From Quillaja saponaria (Eukaryota > Streptophyta > Magnoliopsida > Fabales > Quillajaceae): a stretch of DNA of 64,000 nt. The stretch covers positions 12,648,001 to 12,712,000 of the forward strand of contig CM055607.1 in NCBI GenBank assembly GCA_029379385.1, in the 5' to 3' direction. Below are positions 36,868 through 48,232 of this stretch, one piece after another. Both the position numbers and the translations under genes were made by a program. Each line of letters starts with the position of its first letter. The stretch's first letter is position 1. Below the pieces are notes generated by a model, which saw nothing but the letters and a program-made list of their open reading frames with translations, did not search any database and was not told the origin of the DNA.

Positions 36868-37415
36868 TACTAAGATCTACACAATGCTCGAAGCCCGTGG
36901 CTCATGGAGAGTTCGATCCTAGCTCAGGATGAATGCTAGCGGCATGCTTAACATATGCAAGTCAGAAAGGAAATGGTGTTTTCAGTGGTGGACAGGTGAG
37001 TAACGCATAAGAACTTGCCCTTGTGAGGGGAGTAATAGCTGGAAAGAGCTAGCTAATTATTTATTTTCTATTTCTTCAATGGAAGGTAAAATGAATTCCA
37101 TTGTAGAGCCGTAGACATTCAGAAAGGATGAATTGCTCCCTAAAAAGGAATCTCTACCCCTTCTTACCTTAAAAAAGTAAGGGCACCTTGCATCCTTGAA
37201 CCAATAATCATCTTTTGTGCATACAAGCTTTTTTTCTTCTAGAATCTATTTCTTAGTTCAAGATCCCTCTTACTAACATGAATCAAAGAATTAGTAGATC
37301 TGTTCCGCCCAAAATTGGAATGGGCTTTGGTTGCTAGTTGGGCGGTTTTTTTTTTTAGTTTTTAGAATTAGAATAAGTTAGAAAAAAGAAAGAGTCAAAG
37401 TGGATTCAACGTTAG
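36868..37415 (+). other. Insertion in the L1 RT domain that includes plastid DNA (NUPT)
   Basis: The L1 reading breaks off just before YLGVPL and resumes near 37415 in the segment after the LMLADDLLLF box, with about 30-40 residues of RT missing between. The intervening 0.55 kb is not LINE. Its first part is plastid 16S rRNA (listed separately). The rest (37058-37415) includes CCGCCCAAAATTGGAATGGG and could be more organelle DNA, but I cannot name it. Boundaries are approximate. Confidence 0.7.
36901..37057 (+). pseudogene. rrn16: Nuclear copy of the 5' end of plastid 16S rRNA (rrn16)
   Basis: About 157 bp match the start of chloroplast 16S rRNA in sense orientation: CTCATGGAGAGTTCGATCCT, GGCGGCATGCTTAACA, TGAGTAACGC and TGGAAAGAGCT are all recognisable. 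Most differences from the plastid gene are C-to-T or G-to-A (for example GCTGGCGG read as GCTAGCGG, ACACATGC read as ACATATGC). That is the decay expected of methylated nuclear DNA. The match stops abruptly at about 37057, so it is a fragment and not a functional rRNA. Confidence 0.93.
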
Positions 37416-39410
37416 TGAAACTCAGAAGACAAACCAAACGCACAAAGAGTATCATGGACCATCAATGCTTGATTGACAGAGGCTTCTATAAAAAGAAGTA
37501 AATCATCAGCTAACATCAAATGGGAGATAGTAGAACCTTCCTTGCTAATGTGAAAAGGTTTTCACTATCCCTAATTAACTCTGTTAACAATAAGATGCCC
37601 CAAGCTTTCCATGCACCAGACGAAAATATGTGGGGATAGTAGGTCCCTCTGACGAACACCTCTAGACCTAACAAAATGGTCAGTGATTCCACTATTCTAG
37701 ATAATCCTAAATTTGTAGAGATTATACATCTCATAATGACTGTCACCGTAGGCTCATCAAGACCAGCAAGATTAAGGGTGTTCTTAATAAATCCCCAGTT
37801 TAACCTGCATAGGTTTTTTCAAGATCAATTTTGAAAATCATATACTTTTTCCTCTCACGCATTCTTCACATAGTATACAATATTTCTTGAATATACCTTC
37901 TTGGAATAAAACTTATTTGATTTGGACCCACAAGCTTATTCCTAAAAGGTTTAAGCTGAAGCATAATAATTTTAGGAATAAGCTTATAAATAACATTACA
38001 AAGGGTTATTGGTTAGAAATCGCTAAGAACCTTAAGATCATTCTCCTTAGGAATTAAAGTAATAAAAGTAGCATTAGACAAACTTGGATCTCCATGGCTG
38101 TCAGAATGACCAACAATAGCCCATTGATATTGATAAAAAATAGCTTGAAACCCATTTGGCCCAGGAGCTTTAAAGTGTTTCATACTAAATAAAGCCCTTC
38201 TAACCTCTTCCAAGGAAATTGAACTGATTAAGCTACTCCCTTTATCTACCTCAATGGTTGGGAAGCAAGACTTAGTCCTTAAACTAGGTCTTGCATTCTG
38301 ATCCTTATGGAAAAGATTTTTAAAGTAATCTACTGCCATTCTTTTCAACACATCATTATCTTTTATCCAATCACCTCGATCGTCCTGTAAGCTAACAATT
38401 TTATTTCTCTTCCTCTGAATAATGGCTGAAGTATGAAAAAAAATTTAAATTTTTGTCTCTAAACTTCAACCACTTACTTCGAGCTTTTTGATACCATAAA
38501 ATTTCCTTTTGATAGGTGGCTTCTATGAGGTCATTGTGAACTTCATTCTACACAGCTACAAGAAAGTTCGAGCTACCACTTTCAATTGCTTTTGAATTCT
38601 TTCAAGATGAACCATGGTTTGCTTTTTTCTTTTAAAAATGTTTTTAAAAAACTCCATGTTCCATACTTTAAGATGACAAGTTAAGGAGTTCAAATTCTGA
38701 TGCAAGTAGTTTATTCTTTTCCAATGATTATTCACCATATTATGAAAGTCTTTGTGAGTGATCCAAGTTGCTTCGAAGCGAAACAGTTTGCTAGAAATGC
38801 AATTTGGTATAATGCCAGAACTCAATAAGAACGGATTATGGTCCGGATTTACCATTGGCAGAACTTTTAACTAAGGCCTCATTGAAAAAACTAATCCAAT
38901 CACTAGAAGCAAGAGCTCTATTTAGACGTTCATAAATTATTTTATACCCTATTTCCGAACTACTCCTTTCCAAGTAAAATGGGGGCCTTTTGCACCTAGG
39001 TCAATAAGGTTGCACTCATCTATCCAAGAACTAAAATCATAGCACTTAGAAATATTAACCGGAGCCCCACCTTTTTTTTCATCAAGCTTTGCAATTTCAT
39101 TAAATCACCAATCAAGCACTAAGGATGGCTAGTATTCTAGCAAAGACAGCCAAACTCTTCCATAATTGCCTTCGAACATCATCACGACGGCTGGCATATA
39201 TGATAGTAAGAATCCACTTGGGAATCTGAGCTTCCTTAACCAAATAATTAATAAATTGATCTCCTGAAGAAATAATCGAAACTTAGAACACATGATTCAT
39301 CCATAAAACCTATAAGCCACCGAAAAACCCTGAAGCATCAACTATAAATGAGCAAGCAAAACTAAGTTTCTTTATTGCTTTCTTCGCCTTCTCATCACTG
39401 ATTTGAGGTT
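37416..39410 (-). mobile_element. L1-type LINE, ORF2 middle part (endonuclease end, linker, RT)
   Basis: On the minus strand this reads from the late endonuclease domain (KGPHFTWKG-like, about 38990-38960) through the linker (38855-38556) into reverse transcriptase. Pieces are EEVRRALFSMKHFKAPGPNG (about 38215), TFITLIPKENDLKVLSDF (38066-38013) and the catalytic box SHLMLADDLLLF near 37515. The two catalytic aspartates are intact, but stops and frameshifts are frequent. It continues across the Copia insertion at 48233. Confidence 0.88.
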
Positions 39411-39415
39411 CCAAG

Positions 39416-41150
39416 TGTTAGTAGTATGCCCTAAAGCCAATGACATGTGATGTTGTGGCATATTATTTTATGTACAATCTTATTCATATTGTTAATAAAT
39501 ATAAGTGGCAAACATTATCATATATAAGAGTTATTGATTAACCATCATGAGCCCAAAGAATTAAAGTAATGGAAATAAGCATCATGATGAGATCATGCTA
39601 ATGAAATGTATTTCTTTTAAGCTTAATTCTTAAATGTTTCTAATCATAGGATCACTAAGTAGGGCATTAGTGAATCCGGATAGATTAGTACATATCTAGT
39701 TGGCTCAAAGAGTCGAGAGTAACTGATCTCATAGTCACTTGTGTATGAGACACTAAGACATATATGTAAGTGCTAATTAGAGAATGAGTTCACTAAACTA
39801 ACTCAGTTGAGAACATCTATATGGAGTTTCTCTATATGTCAATAGGTAGTTCTCATGTTACAGTTGTGCAAATAATCCTTTGACTTGAGATATCATAGTT
39901 ATCTTGTATGTACGTCATTATACTTTGATACTATTTTTGATTCTATTAATGAGTCACCTAAGAAGTAGTATTTGGGTATAATCATTAGCATATGGAGGTA
40001 TGTGAATGTACAATAAAAGGTCTATCACTTTTAGTAGAAAAGAGAGAATGTCCTATGTGGTCTATAAAAAATTTAACTTAAAGTCTATGGCCATAGCAAG
40101 ATGGATATTAGAATATGAGTTTCTAATTTTTCCAATGAAGTTATAATCTTAAGATTAGACACATATGATTAAATTTAGGGTTTGACATTATTTCCATAGC
40201 CAAATAGATTTAATCTGGATATTGCGTGATAGAATGATTGAATTGTATGGTAACTGTTAACAGAAATGTTCAAAAGGTTCATAGCCATATTCATACTATT
40301 ATGGGTAATCATCATGTGCTACTAGGCACAAATCTTGACTTGTAGGAAACCCTGATAATTAATTAATTATCTATAGATGATTAATTAATTAATCTTAATT
40401 AAAGGCTTAATTTAAGGTGAATTAAAAAGAGTTTTAATTTAAATAATTAGAATGAGTTCTAAATTAATTGGACAGGGTCCAGTTATAAATATGTAAAAGT
40501 TACATGCCTACTGCCATTAATAGTTTGAACCTAAGGGGTCATACACAAAATGACGATATTCAACTAAGGAGAGTTTTGGGGCAATCATATAATTATTATA
40601 GTTTGTTAGGCATTAGATTTAATTATGATTAAATCCTAATATTAGCATAATCTCTAATGTGTTAGGATTGTCCAATACATAAGGAGGTGGCTAGTCTCTA
40701 TAAATATAAGACTTAGCAAACTAAAAACGTATTCAGAAGAGAAAAATAATTATACGTACTATATAGAGAGCCTAAATTTTAGGCTAATGAGAGTTTCTAA
40801 ATTACAAGAGAGATTCGGTAACTTGTGCTAGCACACAAGAATCCCTTGGTAACCTCTTTCATCTTCAAGCATGAAGATCCTTAATTAGATTCGTTTGTGT
40901 GGATACACTTAGAGACGGGACACCTGTGTCGTAGCTGTGCTCTTGATGAATTAACAAAGGAGCGAAAGCCGAATTAAGAATATGACGAAAGAATTAAAAG
41001 TCTCTGAGGTACACAGTTCTCTACTTGCTTAATTATTAAACTATAATTAAGATCTTTCATATAATCATAAGGTGATTTCAGGTTAAAGAAATCAAAATTT
41101 TTAAATTCCGCTGCGCATATGATTGTCATATTTTACACTGATTTCTAATA
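39416..41150 (+). repeat. 5' LTR of the Copia-like element (1735 bp)
   Basis: Begins TGTTAGTAGTATGCCC and ends CTAATA. It contains a likely promoter, CTCTATAAATATAAG, at about 40696-40711, then the presumed R-U5 region. Longer than the partner LTR because the partner has lost 137 bp here and about 20 bp near 40350-40420. Confidence 0.9.
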
Positions 41151-41151
41151 G

Positions 41152-41164
41152 TGGTATTAGAACC
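41152..41164 (+). other. Primer-binding site, tRNA-iMet type
   Basis: TGGTATTAGAACC starts two bases after the 5' LTR. The canonical plant Copia site is TGGTATCAGAGCC, complementary to the 3' end of initiator methionine tRNA; two bases differ here. Confidence 0.85.
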
Positions 41165-43505
41165 ATCCTTATGATTTATGTTAGATCCAATAATTTATTG
41201 TTATGGCTTTAGGGATTTGATCTCTTGTTATTAATTAATAATAATCTTTAATTGATATGAAATTTGAAAAATTAAATGAAATAATAAATGTATTAGTTTA
41301 TTTTGAATATTTAAAGAGTTATATATATATATATATATATTAAGAACAACAACCACAAATATAAATGGCTTTGGTTGTGTTGTTGCACGGCTAGCATGCA
41401 AGGCATGTATATGCTTGTTGTGGGTTGCACATGCAGCACAACTAGTGTGTGTGCGCATCTCACCCAGCAAACCCAACTCGCCTTCAAGGTAGCCTCGGCA
41501 ACACTTAGCCTGCTGCATATGGTTGGAGATGTGATCTCAGTCATTCAGTGCTGCCATTTTGATGTGGTTCTAGGTCAGTACACAATGGTTGATGTCTCTG
41601 AAATAAATTTTTGAAAAATTAAAATATTTATTATTACTTATTTAATTAAAATAAAATGTTATTTGTTAAATGATAGTAGGATTATTAGTATCCTAATTAG
41701 AATAAAATAAGAGTTATTTTATTATAATGATAATAAAATTAGTTGAGTTATGACTAAAATAAAATAAGTGTTGTTTTAATTTAGTAACACTAGGATTAGT
41801 AGAATCCTAATTGAAATAAAATAATAGTTATTGTATTTCAATGAAACTAGTTGAACACTAATTTAAAAAAAAACTAGAATTTTATTTGAATAATTATTTC
41901 TTTGAATTATTTTAATGTGATTAAATTAAGTCTCTTAGAAGTTCAATTCAAATAAATCATGTTTCAAGTATAATAGTATTTGAGTTAATCTTGTTTTCTT
42001 AAAGGAGGTTGAATGTGATTCAATTAGCCTTTTTAAAATTTAAGATTAAATTAAATTAGTTTCAGGATAAGGTAGAATTTGATTCTATATGAATTTCTTG
42101 AAACTTTGGATCTGATTCAATCTTGGTTCCTTGCAAATTTGAATTTGATTCAATCTTGGTTTCTTGAAAGATTGAGTTAGACTCAATCTGGATTTACTTG
42201 AAAGAGATTGAATTTAATTCAATTAGCTCTCTTGAAAAATTAACTTTTAATTAATTTTTTTTTGAATTGGATTCAATATTAATTTTTATTTATTAAAATA
42301 TAATTGAGTTGGACTCATTTTTAATTTCATTACAATTTGAATTGGATTCAAATTAGATTTTATAGAGTTTGAATTAAATTCAAACAAGGATTTTGAAGAG
42401 TTCAAATTTGATTAGGAATCAAAGTTATCCTAAACTACTTTCATTGAAATACTATAAAGGTTTTATATTCTAAATATTAGGAGTTAGAGAGTTTGTTGGA
42501 TAAGTGTTAAATTCCTATATTTTAGAGATGAGATCCCTAATCTAATTAGATTCCTAATTGATGATTTAGAATCTAATTAGGACATGAGATTTCTAATTAG
42601 ATTTAGTTTCCTACATGAAATAGGAATGAGAATCCTATAAGACTAATAGGATTTAGAATCCTATATGACTAATGAGATTAAGTTATAATTGAATTAGATT
42701 TTTGAAATCTAAATCAAATAGAATTATTAATTCTAGTGGGAGTACTAAATTAATAGGATACTATTAATCTTTAATAAAGCGATAACTTGAATAAATTATC
42801 TATTAAATGTTTTATTTCATGCAATGTGATTAAATGAATTACTTTGGGCGATTATGGACTTAAGACCAAATAATTGAGCTATGTGATTGGTTTATTCAAT
42901 GTGATCAATTGTATGGTTTTATTTAATGGGATATATAATTAATTTTTTTAGGAATGTAATCTTAAATGGGGTTTACATACCTCACTTCTCTATTTTATCT
43001 TGATAGAATTTCTTTCTTCCTCCTATTGTAACTCCCCTTGATTTGATCAAGGTTTCTTATTCATTATTGTAATGTAGTTAGTTAGGTTAGTTTACTTAGG
43101 ATTAGATAGAAATAGATACATGCAAGATAGAAGATGGAGGAATGCAGAGGAAGCAGTGGTGGCCTATTAAAGACTACATGTAACTCCTATTATATGGGAA
43201 ATTAATTAGAACCCTAGGTAATAGACCAATAATACACTTTGATGGCTCAAGTGTATTATGCCCTAGAAAAGTCCATAATCGACCCTTAATATATGTGATG
43301 CATATTTTTATATTTTTATATATTTGATATATGAATGTACACGTGATAGTATATAATGCACGCTTAGATAGACGATACTAAGCAACTTGGCTTAAAACCC
43401 TCATTAAAATAATTAATATTAAGTTGTAACGAAAGTCATTACAAGAATGACATCGTAGCCCTCCACCATTATAAATAATATTAGAAAATAATCTGTTTAT
43501 GCAAA

Positions 43506-43795
43506 TTTGTTGTGTCACACATGGTTTGCATTTTCTGGGTTAATTTGTATTGTTTATTGCATAAATGATGCTTATGAGGTATTTTGATTATATGGCTTTG
43601 TTGTGTCACAGAAGAGCTGTATACATTGGAATATACTTATTATGAATGGTAGGATTGACTTAACTAAAAAGTATGTGATTTGTTGTGTCACATAAGGTTG
43701 CATACTTTTTGGGGCTAAACATGATTAGAAAATTTATATGATGAATTCGATAAAAGTTATTTACCTTTCAAGTACATATGGTTTGTTGTGTCACA
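43506..43795 (+). repeat. Four spaced copies of TTTGTTGTGTCACA inside the Copia-like element
   Basis: The 14-base motif occurs at 43506, 43597 (allowing one end base), 43679 and 43782, spaced 80-105 bp. Each is followed by loosely similar sequence with GCATAC or GTATAC about 10 bases on. It looks like a degenerate tandem repeat of about 90 bp in the interior. Confidence 0.8.
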
Positions 43796-46656
43796 CAAGA
43801 CTGTTATGTACAAGTGATAGGATCCTAATCCCCACTAGGAGACCTTTTAACAAGGTCACCCGTTTTTCATTTAGAGGGTAATGGAAATCAAAAAATTTAG
43901 TGGGAGACACTATTTAGATTAAAGACCAAGTCTTTATGGTGAATAACAATTGAATAGATGCTAGATTATCTTTTATTGAATATGGTAGATTGCAGTGACC
44001 AAATCTAAATCCATATTTAGAATTAAATATAACAATGTATTGACTGGTCCCTAAATTCATTATTTGGCCAACGAATATGAGAAGTGTTCTTCAAATGCAT
44101 CTATAAGCTTAAGGAATTATGCTTATAACAAAAGTTGATAAGAATGCATATGAGGAACAAACTAAGTAATGGGAATATAACATGCAAGCAATGCACTACG
44201 TGTTTAACTCTATGTCATAAGGCTTATGAAAGTTACATGAAGAAATTGATGAGGCAACTATGACCATGCTTAGCCTTCAAAAGTTGAATGCAAAGCATAG
44301 TTGTAATGCAAAATTTCAAGTCACTTAGTTAAAATCTAAATCTTTAGGTAAGAGTGACTATAGCCAATAATGAAAAGGGATAATACTTCCTTTATGGTTT
44401 AGAAGGTTGTTGGAAGACACATGTGAGAAATGACAAGAATCTAAAATAGTGCAAAGACAAACTACACCCTAAAATGTGGTAAGTGTTGCTACATTGGTCG
44501 TAAAATCCTATATTTTAGTAATTACCATTGGAACGTACTAAAATTTATAAGGCTAATTTGAAGTACCAATAAGAACATTATGTCTATTTCTTTTAGAAAT
44601 TGAATCATGTTCTTTTTATAATAATAAAGAGTTTATTTAATATTGATGCTTAATTAGTTTTTATAATTTAGAACTAGATGGTAATGTCTTGTGACATTGA
44701 ACAACTAAAATAAGAACCTTTGAATTCCTTTGATTGGGATGGTTACCCATACTTAATTACCTCTATCAAAAAATCGTCTATATTAAGGTAATTGGTACTT
44801 ATTAAAGTATCAATATGAAATATTTAAAATGTTCAAATGATTCATATTTGAAGTTAAATAGAAACAAATTTAAGCATTAAACTTCTTAGATAAGATCAAT
44901 GAGGACTACTTAAAGCTACAAATTCTTAGATAACTCATAAGAGAATGTGATTCTCATTTAGTTAACTTTTATTAAAAAACGTCATAAGTGGTGTGTCTAC
45001 AAGAGAGATGTTAACATATTAGATATGATACGATCTTAAGAGGTTATAATAATCTTCTAATTGCTTTCTAAAACCACAATTAGTTTACTTATATATTTTC
45101 ATCCAAGTTTATACATAAGACTCTATATTCGATATAACATAAGAGAAAAATCTGATCTTAATTGTTAAGATTTCAGGATTTGTATACTTGTGTAAAGAGA
45201 CTTAGCGTATAAAACTTTGAGATGAAATTTGATATACTGTTTTGTGAATTATCCTAAAAAGGTTTAGGATATTAATTTTATCTCACACCAAGACAAAATT
45301 GTTTGTTTTGAAACATACTATTTTTCTTGAAAAATGATATTTTCTCCAGAAGTAGTAGTGTGAGTAAAATTCTTGAAAGAGATTCAAGAGTCATAATTTA
45401 TAAATCAAATTGAAAGATATATAAGTAAAATAACCTTAAAATATACAAACTCTTAGTAGTTTTGAAAGATACCAAAGGTGAACTTTGGAAAATTGAGATT
45501 TTTTATAGTTAATGACCTTAAGGTAAACTTTATAGATGATAAAAATCTTTCAAACTAAAAGAGCTAACGTTTAACATTGTTCGAAAATTGGTTGTATGTC
45601 ATAAATTTTAATGGACTTTATTTACTTAAACAAAAGGTATTGTACTTTAACTAACCTTACTAAAAGTATTGTACTTAATTTTTGCAAAAAGAATGGCCTA
45701 TAATGTAAAGACGAAAAGGTAGAGACCTTTTGTTTAGTAATGTTAATAGTGAACAATTATAAGCAAAGACAATCGTTGACTTTGATATGTTATTTTGTTA
45801 ATAGTCTATAAAGATTTTACTTGTAAGAGTTACACATTCAAGTTTTGAGACATGAGATGCCTCTAAGGAAAATCATAACCAAATATCTTATTTGAAACAA
45901 AGAGAATATTATAGCAACCAAAAGGTTTTACATCTAGTGGTAATGACTACGTAGTGTGTAAACTTCAATGTTTCGTTTTATGAATTAAAATAAGTTTTTC
46001 TGCAATTGGTTCATCCAATTCGTTATAGATATCAAAGAGTTTGATATACATAAGAATGTGGATAAATCAAGATTGTCAATAAGACTAGTGGGAGTATTAT
46101 AAGTATTTCAGTTGAAATACAAGAATAATAACATACTACACATTAAGGATGTTGTATGAATGAAAACCAGTTAAGAAGTTGTTTGATAATAGTTATAACT
46201 ATTAGATTTGGAATCTAATATATATAATAAAAGGACTGAATTCTATATGTGAGTTCACCATTGAAATGGTTAATTGGAATTATAATATAGAAGAGACTAT
46301 TGTAAATTCCATACTAAATTTTTATATTCTCTTACCATGTTTGGATAACCAAGTTTTTTAATGAACTTGAGAAGTTCTTATCATTAAAAATCTAGTAGTA
46401 TGTACTATGATGACAATGGGGCGATAGCTCAAACCTTAAAACTTCGGTCTCATAAAAGGGTCAAATGTGTGGAATTGTGATTCCAAATATGATTTAAGAA
46501 ATCATATATAAAAGAATTTATATGATTTTGCAAAGATTAGGTCAAAGAGAGATTTTAGCAAATTCACTAACTAAAGCAAACCTAGTAGCTCAATCGGCAT
46601 CTTGAGAATATGAGTATTAGATACATGATCAATTGTCTTTAGTTTAAGTGAGAGAT

Positions 46657-48232
46657 TGTTAGTAGTATGCCCTAAAGCCAATGACATGTGATGTTGTGAC
46701 ATATTATTTTATGTACAATCTTATTCATATTATTAATAAATATAAGTGGCAAACATTATCATATATAAGAGTTATTAATTAACCATCATGAGCCTAAAGA
46801 ATTAAAGTAATGGAAATAAGCATCATAATGAGATCATGCTAATGAGATGTATTTCTTTTAAGCTTAATTCTTAAATGTTCCTAATCATAGGATCATTAAG
46901 TAGGGACATTAGTGAATCCGGATAGATTAGTACATATCTAGTTGGCTCAAAGAGTTGAAGGTGACTAATCTCATAGTCATTTGTGTATGAGACACTAAGA
47001 CAGATATGTAGGTGCTAATTAGAGAATGAGTTCACTGAACTGACTCAATTGAGAACATCTATATGGAGTTTCTTTACATGTCAATAGGTAGTTCTCATGT
47101 TACAGTTGTGCAAATAATCCTTTTGACTTGAGATATCATAGTTATCTTGTATGTACGTCATTATACTTTGATACTATTTCTGATTCTATTAATGAGTCAC
47201 CTAAGAAGTAGTAATTGGGTATAACCACTTGCATATGGAGGCATGTGAATGTACAATAAAGGATCTATCACTCTTAGTAGAAAAGAGAGAATGTCCTATG
47301 TGGTCTATAAAAGATTTAACTTAAAGTCTATGGCCATAGCAATGTGGATATTAGAATATGAGTTTCTAATTTTCCCAATGAAGTTATAATCTTAAGATTA
47401 GACACATATGATTAAATTTAGGGTTTGACATTATTTCCATAGCCAAATAGATTTAATCTGGATATTGCGTGATAGAAGGATTGAATTGCATGATAACTGT
47501 TAATAGAAATGTTCAAAAGGTTCACAACCATATTCATACTATTATGGGTAGTCATCATGTGCTGCTAAGCACCAATCTTGACTTGTAGGAAACCCATTAT
47601 CTATAGATGATTAATTTAATTAATCTTAATTAAAGGGTGGATTAAAAAGAGTTTTAATTTAAATAATTAGAATGAGTTCTAATTTAATTGGACAGTGTTC
47701 AATAATAAATATGTAAAAGTTACATGCCTACTACCATCAATAGTTTGAACCTAAGGGGTCTCACACAAAATGACGATATTCAACTAAGGAGAGTTTTGGG
47801 ATAATCATGTAATTATTATAGTTTGTTAGGCATTAGATTTAATTATGATTAAATCCTAATGTTAGCATAATCTCTAATGTGTTAGGATTTTCCAATACAT
47901 AAGGAGGTGGCTAGCACACAAGGAATCCCTTGGTAACCCCTTTCATCTTCAAGCATGAAGATCCTTAGTTTGATTCGTTCGTGTGGATACACTTAGAGAC
48001 GGGACACGTGTCGTAGCTGTGCTCTTGATGAATTAACAAAGGAGCGAAAGCCGAATTAAGAATATGACGAAAGAATTAAAAGTCTCGGAGGTACACAATT
48101 CTCTACTTGTTTAATTGTTAAACTATAATTAGGATCTTTCATATAATCATAAGGTGATTTCGGGTTGAAAGATCAAAATTTTTTAAATTTTGCTACGTAT
48201 ATGATTGTCATATTTTACACTGATTCCTAATA
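46657..48232 (+). repeat. 3' LTR of the Copia-like element (1576 bp, deleted)
   Basis: Matches the 5' LTR from TGTTAGTAGTATGCCC to CTAATA. A 137-bp segment present at 40690-40826 is missing at 47910, where the two flanks share GCTAG, so the TATA region is gone. Confidence 0.9.

Larger units (their letters stand above)
39416..48232 (+). mobile_element. Copia-like LTR retrotransposon, 8.8 kb, mostly non-coding, inserted in the L1 LINE
   Basis: Two long direct repeats (39416-41150 and 46657-48232) bound a 5.5-kb interior. The host site CCAAG is duplicated at 39411-39415 and 48233-48237. Next to the left LTR is a primer-binding site for initiator Met tRNA, and before the right LTR a purine-rich AAGTGAGAGAT. 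The only recognisable coding is a decayed RNase H C-terminus near 46405-46620 (DDNGAIAQ, then RSHKRVKCVE). Gag and most of pol are absent or unrecognisable, so the copy is non-autonomous. Both LTRs end CTAATA where CTAACA would be canonical. About nine substitutions in the first 250 bp separate the LTRs by eye, pointing to a moderately old insertion. Confidence 0.88.

Noticed and set aside
41365..41530. GC-richer island with overlapping ORFs on both strands
   Set aside because: Lies just after the primer-binding site of the Copia-like element; no protein motif, so it is treated as element leader.
43506..43795. CRISPR-like array
   Set aside because: Eukaryotic nuclear DNA inside an LTR element; repeats are short, spacing is uneven and flanks are themselves similar.
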